Shown piece by piece: positions 1 to 6,955 of a stretch of 7,148 nt of DNA. Source of the DNA: Acidobacteriota bacterium (GTDB taxonomy: Bacteria; Acidobacteriota; Blastocatellia; Pyrinomonadales; Pyrinomonadaceae); NCBI GenBank assembly GCA_003222935.1, contig QHXL01000189.1, forward strand, positions 1 through 7,148, read 5' to 3'. A model generated the notes under the pieces. The model did no database searches and was not told where the DNA came from. It was given only the letters and a program-made list of their open reading frames with translations. The first letter of the stretch is position 1. Each line of letters begins with the position of its first letter. Made by a program: the position numbers and the translations under genes.

Positions 1-435
1 GACAGTGCCTCCACCTGACAGCACACCAACAAATACTACAGCCGGTGATGTACCCCCCGGCATCAGAGTCGACAGCCCGATACTGGACAAAGTAAATGGG
101 CTTCCTCCGACTCGGGTCAGAATAATGAGGCCATTCGCGATTCGCTCGTGAAGTCCTGCCGACCCTGCATACGAGGCGTTCGATTGCTGAGCGTAATATA
201 GTTCGCCGCCGTTTTGTATGCGATACCCACTCTCAAAGTAGGGATCGGTTGTGTGAACTAAACTGTTCCCAGCTTGCTCGAGACCACTGAAAGTAATCGT
301 GTCCGCAGCAGCTGAACTCGCAGAAGTAGAAATTACTAAAGCAAAGAGCGCGATCGCGAAAAGCAGACTGGTCTTAAGGCGCCAGGGACCTGGACGTCGA
401 GTCATCTTTAAATAAATCTCTTGGGGCATAGACAT
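1..435 (-). CDS. Secreted protein, N-terminal part, PEP-CTERM-like (partial)
   Basis: The frame is open for 145 codons from an ATG at 435 to the left edge, so the C-terminus is missing. A perfect AAGGAG (443-448, read on the minus strand) lies 7 nt before this ATG and fixes the start; M11 is a weaker alternative. Residues 1-20 are charged (RRPGPWRLK), about 21-35 form a hydrophobic core (LLFAIALFALVIS), and a small-residue stretch SASSAAAD follows. This is a typical Sec signal peptide with cleavage near AAA/D. The mature part begins DTITFSGLE and is rich in G, S, T and Y, ending GVLSGGGTV at the edge. That pattern recalls the N-terminal half of PEP-CTERM/exosortase-sorted extracellular proteins, but the diagnostic C-terminal PEP motif, helix and Arg cluster would lie outside the window. 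Export is well supported; family and function are not. It is divergent from ilvE and shares only the long spacer with it. Confidence 0.75.
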   Translation of the reverse strand, partial: MSMPQEIYLKMTRRPGPWRLKTSLLFAIALFALVISTSASSAAADTITFSGLEQAGNSLVHTTDPYFESGYRIQNGGELYYAQQSNASYAGSAGLHERIANGLIILTRVGGSPFTLSSIGLSTLMPGGTSPAVVFVGVLSGGGTV

Positions 436-450
436 TATGTTTCTCCTTAG

Positions 451-935
451 ACGAGGTTAGCGCTTCAAGTGAGCGTAAGTCGGGAACAACTTCGAGTAGC
501 GCAAGCTCGGCAGCCGTTTCGGTAGGCGCAGTTCTTCTGAACCACCCGGACCGATAACGGTCTGACACGAATTCGCAAACCCAAAAACGGATTACTGGGC
601 TCTGGTAGGCTAAGGACCCCAAAGTTTGGAGAACCCATTTGCATACAGCACTTTCAGCGTGGGAGCCGTGGAATGCTGCCTGCCAGGAACTCGATTGTTG
701 TTCTGTTACCTAACGTGCCGAATGTGTCGACTAGCTATCAGGTCGTGGAAAAGTTTTTTTAACTGATCGGGACCAGTGAGTCTGGGAAACTCTTATTTTG
801 AAAGGATTCATAGAGGTTGAGGTGGTTGTAGGCCCTTAGCAAAGTTTATAGTTCGCTAAAAATTATCAATTAGGCAAAGACCAAGGTGTCGGACTAGAGT
901 GACTGTGGGATGTTAGTGGGCTCTCCTGAGGCTCT
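451..935. other. Spacer with no gene I can support
   Basis: This stretch separates the divergent secreted-protein gene and the ilvE leader. It has stop codons in all frames at short intervals. A minus-strand frame at 374-622 overlaps the well-supported secreted CDS and has no ribosome site, so I do not call it. Visible structure is minor: a short hairpin at 549-562 (GACCG, ATAA, CGGTC), a seven-T run near 754-760, and a weak TTAGC/GCTAA stem spanning 836-858. Promoters for both flanking genes should lie here. I found no -35/-10 pair with good spacing; TATAGT at 847-852 has no convincing -35 partner. Confidence 0.5.
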
Positions 936-1061
936 ATGAAACCTTCAACTGCAAAGCAAGAGCTCTTCTCATCGGTGAACTGGCCAGTGACCCGAATGGT
1001 CGGGCTATGCGGATTGACTCTCACGCTTACGATTTCGGGCATTAAGGAGACTTTCACCTGA
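936..1061 (+). CDS. Possible leader peptide, 41 aa, Leu/Thr/Ile-rich near its end
   Basis: A 41-codon frame begins at ATG 936, with a weak GAGG 4 nt upstream (928-931), and stops at TGA 1059-1061. Its distal part reads LTLTLTISGI (codons at 1014-1043). The stop codon falls at the foot of the hairpin described at 1058-1127. An internal ATG at 996 would give a more typical leader of about 20 residues but has no visible ribosome site. A run of Leu, Thr and Ile codons ahead of switchable hairpins and a branched-chain amino-acid gene is what a ribosome-stalling leader would look like. Against it: the start signal is weak, the bias is modest, and a 69-codon TTG-started frame lies on the opposite strand (866-1075), so chance remains possible. 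Confidence 0.3.
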   Translation: MKPSTAKQELFSSVNWPVTRMVGLCGLTLTLTISGIKETFT

Positions 1062-1127
1062 TGGCCATTGAGCAAGCATGAGTTGCTAACGGGCCATCAG
1101 CAGAAGTTGATGGCCCTTCTTGTTTCT
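1058..1127 (+). promoter_or_regulatory. Two mutually exclusive hairpins ahead of ilvE: possible attenuator
   Basis: Stem A pairs CTGATGGCC (1058-1066) with GGCCATCAG (1092-1100), 9 bp. It is topped by an inner stem AGCAA/TTGCT (1071-1075 with 1083-1087) across symmetric 4-nt internal loops. Stem B pairs GGGCCATCA (1091-1099) with TGATGGCCC (1108-1116), 9 bp, 8-nt loop. B is followed by a T-rich tail (1117-1127, 8 T of 11), so it resembles an intrinsic terminator. Both stems use 1092-1099 and cannot coexist. A ribosome finishing at the stop at 1059-1061 would block A and allow terminator B. One stalled on the Leu/Thr/Ile codons upstream would leave A free to form. The order of elements fits classical attenuation; no T-box signature is visible. 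Regulation itself is inferred. Confidence 0.45.
1061..1081 (+). pseudogene. Apparent remnant of an older ilvE start (MAIEQA, stop)
   Basis: A perfect Shine-Dalgarno AAGGAG at 1044-1049 precedes ATG 1061 by 11 nt, and the frame reads M A I E Q A then TGA. The present IlvE begins M S F E Q A K W V W. The 11 bases TTGAGCAAGCA are identical in both places and in the same codon phase. Joining 1078 directly to 1177 gives MAIEQAKWVWRDG, which looks like an ordinary IlvE N-terminus with a good ribosome site. I infer that this was the original start, later separated from the gene. It could also act today as a second short leader frame, because it lies inside stem A and its ATG overlaps the preceding TGA. 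Confidence 0.45.
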
Positions 1128-1176
1128 AACTTTTTCACCTTGTCCCAGAAAGCCGATTATGTCGTTTGAGCAAGCA
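1068..1176. repeat. 11-bp direct repeat bounding a 98-bp duplication or insertion
   Basis: TTGAGCAAGCA occurs at 1068-1078 and again at 1166-1176, offset by 98 bp. The intervening DNA contains hairpin B and a second TGATGGCC (1108-1115) that matches 1059-1066. A blurred second match exists: ACTTTCACCT at 1050-1059 against ACTTTTTCACCT at 1129-1140. The pattern fits either a small palindromic element with a target duplication, or a diverged tandem duplication of the ilvE start region. 98 is not a multiple of three, so the old frame was broken and ATG 1159 became the usable start. Confidence 0.5.
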
Positions 1177-2106
1177 AAATGGGTTTGGCGCGATGGATCG
1201 ATCATTCCCTGGCAGGACGCGACCACACATGTATCGGCGCATGCTCTTCATTACGGTAGTGGTGTATTTGAAGGGATGCGTTGCTATGAGACGTTGGACG
1301 GCCCGGCTGTGTTTCGCCTCGACGATCACCTGGATCGTCTTTATCAGTCTGCCGCTGTACACGGGATGACAATACCCTACGATCGCGACGAGCTAACCGA
1401 AGCAATCTGTCGCTTGATTGAGCGCAATGGTTTCAAGAGTTGTTATGTCCGACCACTCTGCTTTTACGGCAGCAGTTCGCTTGGACTTCATCCTGCAAAA
1501 TGTCCGGTGGAGGTAGTGATTCTCGTCTGGCCCTGGGATGCTTATCTTGGTGCTGCCGGATTGGAAGAAGGCGTGCGCGTTACGGTGTCGCCGTGGAAAA
1601 AATTCCATTCCGACATGATGCCCACCACGGCGAAGGCCTGCGGTCAGTACATCAACTCAATTCTTGCCGTGCGTGATGCCGTCAGTCGAGGCTTTGACGA
1701 GGCGCTCTTGCTGGACGTCAACGGGGGAGTTGCCGAGGGTTCGGGTGAGAATTTATTTTTTGTTCGAAATGGCGAGTTGTATACCAACGACGAACGACAC
1801 TCAATACTGCTCGGCATTACTCGAAGTGCAGTGATACAGATTGCCCGAGATCTGAGGTGCCAGGTAAACGTTGGTCCAATCCTGCTCGACGATTTATTGA
1901 CCGCGGACGAAGTGTTTTTCACGGGAACTGCGGCAGAAGTAACCCCTATTCGTGAAGTTGATGGAGCAGTAATTGGTAGTGGCGGTCGTGGGCCACTGAC
2001 GGAGCGGCTTCAAAATATTTTCTTCTCCGCCACCGCTGGACGTGATGAACGATACCGGGATTGGTTAACTTTTGTGACATCTGAAACCGTTAAACTTGTC
2101 TGTTAG
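1159..2106 (+). CDS. ilvE: Branched-chain amino-acid aminotransferase (class IV, PLP)
   Basis: It transfers the amino group between glutamate and the 2-oxo acids of isoleucine, leucine and valine, in the cytoplasm. The 315-aa product is close to the usual length (E. coli IlvE, about 309). The start ATG 1159 gives MSFEQAKWVWRDG; the frame can be read upstream to a TTG at 1120, but the extra 13 residues do not resemble the family. Visible motifs: HALHYGSGVFEGMRCY (28-43), PLP-binding lysine K159 in TTAKACGQY, EGSGENLF (193-200) with the conserved glutamate, GITR (219-222), and FTGTAAEVTPIREVDG (254-269). The segment SILLGITR has Leu where E. coli has Pro. The ribosome site before 1159 is poor (AGAAAG at most). 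cimA follows after 6 nt, so the two are surely co-transcribed. D-amino-acid transaminase or aminodeoxychorismate lyase are class IV alternatives but fit less well. Confidence 0.93.
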   Translation: MSFEQAKWVWRDGSIIPWQDATTHVSAHALHYGSGVFEGMRCYETLDGPAVFRLDDHLDRLYQSAAVHGMTIPYDRDELTEAICRLIERNGFKSCYVRPLCFYGSSSLGLHPAKCPVEVVILVWPWDAYLGAAGLEEGVRVTVSPWKKFHSDMMPTTAKACGQYINSILAVRDAVSRGFDEALLLDVNGGVAEGSGENLFFVRNGELYTNDERHSILLGITRSAVIQIARDLRCQVNVGPILLDDLLTADEVFFTGTAAEVTPIREVDGAVIGSGGRGPLTERLQNIFFSATAGRDERYRDWLTFVTSETVKLVC

Positions 2107-2112
2107 ATACCA

Positions 2113-3729
2113 ATGAGTCATCGAATCGAGATCTACGACACAACGCTGCGCGACGGTACCCAGGGGGAGGGTATTAACTTTTCGGTCGCCGACAAGATTC
2201 GTATCGCTGAAGCTCTAGATGATCTGGGCGTGGATTTCATCGAGGGAGGTTGGCCGGGCTCAAACCCTCGAGACGTCGCATTTTTTGAAGAAATGCGAGG
2301 TCGGAAACTCAAGCGTGCACGGATCGCCGCTTTTGGCTCGACACGCCGGCACAGTCATTCCTGCGACTCCGACCCAAACATCCAGGCACTTCTTTTTGCG
2401 GGTACTTCAGTGGTCACAATGTTTGGGAAGTCATGGGAATTTCATGTGACAGAAGCCTTGCGGATCAGCCCGCAACAGAACCTCGATCTGATCGAGGATT
2501 CAGTCCGTTACCTTTCTGCGCGTGTCGACACCTTAATTTATGACGCCGAGCACTTCTTCGATGGTTATCGATCTAATTCCGAGTTTGCGCTCGACACGCT
2601 TCGAGCTGCGGTCGAGGGAGGCGCTCAGCGAATAGTTCTTTGCGATACAAATGGAGGAAGTCTTCCTGAAGATGTCAGTGCAGCGGTGAGAATGGTCGCA
2701 GAACGGATTGCGGTGCCGGTTGGTGTCCACTGTCACAACGATGGCGAAATGGCTGTTGCAAACACACTGGCGGCAGTGAATGCCGGTGCTACTCAAGTAC
2801 AGGGAACAATCAACGGTTATGGTGAGCGATGTGGTAACGCTAACCTGTGCTCAGTTATTCCAAACCTGGAACTCAAGCTTGGAAAGCAAGTGCTCGGTAG
2901 TGAGCGTTTAAGACAATTGCGTGAGATTGCGCACCTGGTTAGTGAAGTCGCGAACTTGTCGCTGCAATCCAACGCACCTTTTATTGGCGATAGCGCGTTT
3001 GCTCACAAAGGCGGGGTTCACGTGGCGGCGGTTGAGCGAAATCCGCAGACGTATGAACACATCCCACCCGAGTTAGTGGGAAATCGCCGACGAGTTTTAG
3101 TTTCGGATTTGTCGGGTCGTGGAAATCTCGTCGCCAAAGCCCGCGAACTAGGAATCGACCTTGATCGTGATCAGGGTGTTCTCCAGGAATTAAAGCGCCT
3201 GGAGCACGATGGCTATGAGTTTGAAGCTGCCGAAGCTAGTTTCGAATTGTTAGTTAACCGGGTGCAAAACTCGCCCGAACCTTTCTTTAAACTAATCGAC
3301 TTTCGGGTGATCGATGAACATCGCGGAAACATGATGCCGCTAAGTGAGGCGACGGTTAAGATCAGGGTTGGTGAAACGGAAGAACATTCTGCGGCGAGCG
3401 GCAACGGTCCTGTTAACGCCCTGGACCGCGCGCTGCGAAGAGCTCTGGGTAAATTCTATCCCTCACTCGAAAGCGTTTACCTTGTCGACTATAAAGTTCG
3501 AGTGTTGAAGAGTCCGTTGTCGGGAACGGCGAGTTTAGTACGTGTGCTGATAACGTCGAGCGATGGAAAAACAAAATGGGGAACTGTTGGAGTCTCGGCA
3601 AACATAGTTGAGGCGAGTTGGCGCGCCCTGGTCGATTCAGTCGAGTATAAGTTGATGAAGGATGGCGCGAAGGTTGAAGTCAATAGCAGCGTATTATCCG
3701 AGAGAAAATCAGCCGCAGATATTCGCTGA
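2113..3729 (+). CDS. cimA: (R)-citramalate synthase
   Basis: It condenses pyruvate with acetyl-CoA to citramalate, the first step of the threonine-independent route to 2-oxobutyrate and isoleucine. The length, 538 aa, suits CimA rather than the shorter homocitrate synthases. The catalytic TIM barrel opens with YDTTLRDGTQGEGINFS (8-24; the metal- and substrate-binding D and R). It continues with YDAEHFFDGY (143-152), metal-binding H206 and H208 in GVHCHND, and GYGERCGNANL (235-245). SAFAHKGGVHVAAV (294-307) and HIPPELVGNRRRVLVSDLSGRGN (316-338) mark the linker typical of CimA. The C-terminal LeuA-type regulatory dimer domain (about 395-520) normally binds isoleucine for feedback control. Isopropylmalate synthase is the main alternative; DTTLRDGTQGEG and the DAEHFFDGY segment favour CimA. 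The last eight residues and the stop codon (RKSAADIR) are encoded by one arm of an inverted repeat, so the tail beyond the domain is probably acquired. No clear Shine-Dalgarno precedes it; coupling to ilvE is likely. Confidence 0.93.
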   Translation: MSHRIEIYDTTLRDGTQGEGINFSVADKIRIAEALDDLGVDFIEGGWPGSNPRDVAFFEEMRGRKLKRARIAAFGSTRRHSHSCDSDPNIQALLFAGTSVVTMFGKSWEFHVTEALRISPQQNLDLIEDSVRYLSARVDTLIYDAEHFFDGYRSNSEFALDTLRAAVEGGAQRIVLCDTNGGSLPEDVSAAVRMVAERIAVPVGVHCHNDGEMAVANTLAAVNAGATQVQGTINGYGERCGNANLCSVIPNLELKLGKQVLGSERLRQLREIAHLVSEVANLSLQSNAPFIGDSAFAHKGGVHVAAVERNPQTYEHIPPELVGNRRRVLVSDLSGRGNLVAKARELGIDLDRDQGVLQELKRLEHDGYEFEAAEASFELLVNRVQNSPEPFFKLIDFRVIDEHRGNMMPLSEATVKIRVGETEEHSAASGNGPVNALDRALRRALGKFYPSLESVYLVDYKVRVLKSPLSGTASLVRVLITSSDGKTKWGTVGVSANIVEASWRALVDSVEYKLMKDGAKVEVNSSVLSERKSAADIR

Positions 3730-3824
3730 TCAACGCAGATTTTGAGATCGAGACAGTTGACGGGCTTGTCTTCCTTGTTTTGACCTGCGTTTATCAGCGA
3801 ATATCTGCGGCTGAATTTCTCTCG
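3699..3824. repeat. 40-bp inverted repeat overlapping the cimA stop codon
   Basis: The left arm (3699-3738) and right arm (3785-3824) are reverse complements at 38 of 40 positions, separated by a 46-nt loop. The core is CAGCCGCAGATATTCGCTGA on the left and TCAGCGAATATCTGCGGCTG on the right. The left arm encodes the last residues of CimA and its TGA. Transcribed RNA would fold into a very long hairpin between cimA and lysC. It lacks a T-tract, so it is not a standard intrinsic terminator. It could still block exonucleases or lower lysC expression. A TTGACC (3780-3785) with a poor TATCTG (3802-3807, 16-nt spacer) inside the right side might be a lysC promoter, but this is weak. The unit resembles dispersed CGCAGAT-type palindromic repeats of environmental genomes; that family assignment is from memory. 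Confidence 0.9.
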
Positions 3825-3865
3825 ACAAGTTAAATCAGATCGGACACCACGTGGTTAGTGGCTTT

Positions 3866-5274
3866 ATGAAGAATAAGCTTCAAGTGATGAAGTTTGGAGG
3901 TACCTCGGTCGGCGATGCCGCCTGCATTCGTCGGGCGGCGGAGATTGTTGTCAGTGCCGCACGCGAGAACTCGGTCGTGGTTGTGGTGTCTGCCATGAGT
4001 GGCGTGACAAATCGCTTGATAGCTGCGGCCCAGCAAGCAGTAGAAGGCGAGCTGCTGGATGTCGAGCAGCTAAAAACTTCATTGCGTGATCAGCACCTGG
4101 TGGCTGCTCGCGCTCTTGTCGCCACTGAAGAACGACTTGCGAAGTTAATCGACGAACTCGAGACGCTAACCTGGGAAGTCGGGAACCTTTACCAGGGAGT
4201 ATCTCTCTTGCGTGAGTTAACGCCGCGAACCTTCGCGACGCTTTCGAGTTTTGGTGAAAGATTCTCCGCGCGATTGATGGCGGCAACGCTTTGCGAGATG
4301 AATTTGGACAGCATTGCGATAGAAGCGACTGAGGTAATTATCACTGACGAGCAGTATCTCCAGGCCGAGCCATTGATGCCTCAAGTTCGCGAGCGCGTTA
4401 ATGAACGACTAAAACCTTTGCTGACTGAGGTCACGCTGGTCGTTACTGGTTTCATCGGAGCAACCGTCGACGGAACCTTAACTACCCTGGGCCGCGGTGG
4501 ATCAGACTATTCCGCCACTACTCTGGGAGCGGCGCTTAATGCAGACGAGATCATTATCGCGTGCTGACCGCCGATCCACGATTAGTACCAAATGCCCGGT
4601 TGTTACACGACATCTCCTACAATGAGGCGGCCGAGTTGGCTTACTTTGGCGCGAAGGTGCTTCATCCGAAAACACTCCGACCGGTTGTAGCTGCGCAAAT
4701 TCCTGTTTGGATTCGCAATAGCTTTATTCCCGAAGGAACCGGTACCCGTATCACAACTACCGGACATCCGACGGAGGACGGAGTGCGAGCAATCACGGCG
4801 ATCACTAACGTAAGCATGATTACGATTGGGGGTCGCGGAATTGTCGGCGTCATCGGGGTTGCCGCCAAAACCTTTCAAGCGGTTGCAAGTGTCCGAGCTA
4901 ACGTTCTGCTGATTTCGCAATCATCTTCTGAGAACGATATCTGCTTAATAGTTGAATCGGCAGACGCGCCACAGACTCTTAAAGCATTGCGTGCGACTTT
5001 TGAGAAGGATCTGGTCCAACACGACGTCGAACACATAACGTCAAACCCGGACATAGCGATCGTAGCAGTCGTCGGGGAGAAGATGCGAGGGACACCCGGT
5101 ATAGCGGGCCGAACATTCAGCGCGTTAGGCCGATGTGATATCAACATTATTGCTATTGCCCAGGGGTCTTCCGAATACAACGTGTCGTTTGTAGTCGCAG
5201 CTGACGAGATGCGTGCTGCGGTTAACGCAGTGCACGACGAGTTTAAGTTGCATGAGCGAGTAGCGCAGACTTAA
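3866..5274 (+). pseudogene. lysC: Aspartokinase, split by an apparent 16-nt out-of-frame deletion
   Basis: Aspartokinase phosphorylates aspartate at the head of the lysine, methionine and threonine pathway. Part one (3866-4558, 231 aa) has KFGGTSVGD (9-17), SSFGERFSARL (127-137) and TTLGRGGSDYSA (206-217). Part two (from 4561) resumes in another frame as VLTADPRLVPNARLL, then YFGAKVLHPKTLRPV and two ACT domains (VSMITIGGRG... and IAIVAVVGEKM...), which normally bind the feedback amino acid. Between ADEIII and VLTADP the family has about six residues, WTDVDG, next to the nucleotide site. Here only GC (4559-4560) remains, so 16 of 18 expected nt are missing, and frame one stops at TGA 4565-4567. 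Adding 16 nt gives 474 codons plus a stop, the normal size. As written the kinase is truncated before its ACT domains. The start is ATG 3866; a GTG at 3851 is possible; neither has a strong ribosome site. It converges on the Smr gene, 11 nt away. Confidence 0.88.
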
Positions 5275-5285
5275 GTCTGTGATGG
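5258..5285 (+). repeat. 28-bp palindromic repeat, left copy, at the lysC end
   Basis: This copy matches the reverse complement of 5667-5694 at 26 of 28 positions. It contains the perfect 14-bp palindrome CAGACTTAAGTCTG (5266-5279). It encodes the last residues of aspartokinase (RVAQT) and its TAA, and it also fills the whole 11-nt gap before the convergent Smr gene's stop. The hairpin sits exactly between two convergent genes and could act as a weak bidirectional transcript end, though there is no T-run. Confidence 0.85.
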
Positions 5286-5660
5286 TTAGTCAACACTCTT
5301 CTTAAACCGAACAATCGTAGCGCCCCAACCGCCAGCCTCAGAGGGTGCGTCCGTCCAGTCGGAAACAAAGTCAGTCCTGGCAAGGATCGATCTCACCATT
5401 TCGCGCTGTACGCCGATGCCTTTGCCATGAATGATGCGAACGCTTTGAAATCCTTTTGCACGTGCTTGTTGTAGATACTCCTCAACGATGGCCTTCACTT
5501 CGCGAGGTTGAACCGTATGAAGATCGAAGACGTCCGTGATTTCGATTGTGATTGGTTCAGGGAAGGGGTTGTCAGGGTCGAGAGTATCATCTTCGTCGCT
5601 GTCGACAGCGAGTGGTTTATTTCCAAACAGGGAAGACTTTAGACTCTCCAGTAGCTTCAT
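5286..5660 (-). CDS. Stand-alone Smr-domain protein
   Basis: A 124-aa protein. Residues 1-36 are a poorly conserved, acidic lead-in (DSDEDDTLDPDNPFPEP). Residues about 43-119 form an Smr domain, as found at the C-terminus of MutS2. Its marks are FDLHT (45-49; usually DLHG, here Thr replaces Gly), IIHGKGIGVQR (76-86), and GGWGATIVRF (110-119). Smr domains bind or nick branched or RNA substrates; some family members act in ribosome-collision rescue or mRNA cleavage. Which applies here cannot be told from sequence. No MutS2 ATPase portion is present. The start ATG (5658-5660) lies 6 nt inside the flanking repeat, with only a weak GGAT as ribosome site. The gene is opposite in strand to both neighbours and enclosed by an inverted repeat pair, so it may be a relocated cassette, though its composition does not look foreign. 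Confidence 0.85.
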   Translation of the reverse strand: MKLLESLKSSLFGNKPLAVDSDEDDTLDPDNPFPEPITIEITDVFDLHTVQPREVKAIVEEYLQQARAKGFQSVRIIHGKGIGVQREMVRSILARTDFVSDWTDAPSEAGGWGATIVRFKKSVD

Positions 5661-5666
5661 TTGGAT

Positions 5667-5694
5667 CCATCACAGACTGAAGTCTGTGCTACTC
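5667..5694 (-). repeat. 28-bp palindromic repeat, right copy, upstream of the Smr gene
   Basis: This is the inverted partner of 5258-5285, 26 of 28 positions identical. Its own core CACAGACT-GA-AGTCTGTG (5671-5688) folds into an 8-bp stem. It lies in the presumed 5' leader of the Smr gene, immediately before its start, and about 11 bp from the -35 box of the mdh promoter. Each unit being a hairpin, with the two in opposite orientation, resembles REP/BIME-type arrangements. Confidence 0.85.
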
Positions 5695-5705
5695 ATTTCG
5701 GTTTC

Positions 5706-5734
5706 TTGACACGCTCATCTACGCGCCTTAAACT
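5706..5734 (+). promoter_or_regulatory. Sigma-70-type promoter for mdh
   Basis: A consensus -35 TTGACA (5706-5711) is followed by exactly 17 nt and a fair -10 TAAACT (5729-5734, four of six matching TATAAT). Initiation near 5741 would give a leader of about 90 nt before mdh. No operator or riboswitch structure is evident in that leader. This is the best promoter match I see in the window. Confidence 0.6.
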
Positions 5735-5816
5735 CGCGCTCTTTCAAATCCTAGCATTATTAAATACAAATCAATGCAGGAACCTCAATGAGAACTGCGT
5801 CGGTTTCTGTCTGTGA

Positions 5817-6748
<932 letters not shown>

Positions 6749-6765
6749 AGGCCGACAGGATTTAG

Positions 6766-6827
6766 TGTAGTCGCTTAACAAGCGCAAGTAAGGAAGTGTA
6801 GTCGGTTAACTAGCGCAAGTTAGGAAG
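6766..6827 (+). repeat. Two tandem 31-bp direct repeats
   Basis: Units at 6766-6796 and 6797-6827 abut exactly and agree at 28 of 31 positions. Each begins TGTAGTCG and ends near GCAAGT-AGGAAG. A diverged third unit lies in inverse orientation at 6909-6939, sharing CAAGTAAGGAAG and AAGC. The first unit contains a small hairpin CGCTT-AAC-AAGCG. They start 17 nt after the restored mdh stop and form the outer part of the compound element that continues to 6939. Confidence 0.85.
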
Positions 6828-6924
6828 GGCGGTTTACCCCCGCTGGTTCAAGCTAGAGTCACCTATTTTCTGAGGTGCGTCTATTTGAACCAGCGGGGGT
6901 AAACCGCCCTTCCTTACTTGTGCT
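6812..6924. repeat. 40-bp inverted repeat between convergent mdh and sdhB
   Basis: Arms 6812-6851 and 6885-6924 are reverse complements at 38 of 40 positions, sharing GGAAGGGCGGTTTACCCCCG and its complement. The 33-nt loop carries further pairing: TAGA/TCTA (6854-6857 with 6880-6883) and CACCT/AGGTG (6860-6864 with 6873-6877). The whole can therefore form one hairpin of roughly 113 nt. It lies between two convergent genes, where it could end both transcripts, though no T-tract follows. It encodes no protein. The size and form suit a MITE-like or REP-like element; no target duplication is obvious. Confidence 0.88.
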
Positions 6925-6955
6925 TTATGAAGTGCTACTTCTTCCTATGACCCTG

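Noticed and set aside
374..622. Minus-strand frame of 82 codons ahead of the secreted protein
   Set aside because: It overlaps the signal-peptide gene in another frame, has no ribosome site, and the overlapped gene is much better supported.
866..1075. Minus-strand frame of 69 codons opposite the ilvE leader
   Set aside because: It starts at TTG without a ribosome site, matches no family I know, and lies across the hairpin region; I treat it as chance.
1058..1127. T-box riboswitch
   Set aside because: No conserved T-box motif or specifier-loop architecture is visible; two short exclusive stems do not suffice.
1120..1158. TTG-started N-terminal extension of IlvE
   Set aside because: The added 13 residues (MFLTFSPCPRKPI) do not resemble the family, and the TTG lies within the T-rich tail of hairpin B.
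3699..3824. CRISPR array or insertion-sequence terminal repeats
   Set aside because: There are only two arms in inverted orientation around a 46-nt loop, with no spacers and no transposase.
4550..4567. Programmed frameshifting in lysC or mdh
   Set aside because: No slippery heptamer is at either junction, and conserved residues are missing, which ribosomal slipping could not restore.
4561..5274. Second half of lysC as an independent ACT-domain protein starting at GTG 4561
   Set aside because: It begins inside the conserved kinase segment (VLTADPRLVP) with no ribosome site; it is the continuation of the split gene. Some aspartokinases do make a separate regulatory subunit from an internal start, but usually from elsewhere in the gene.
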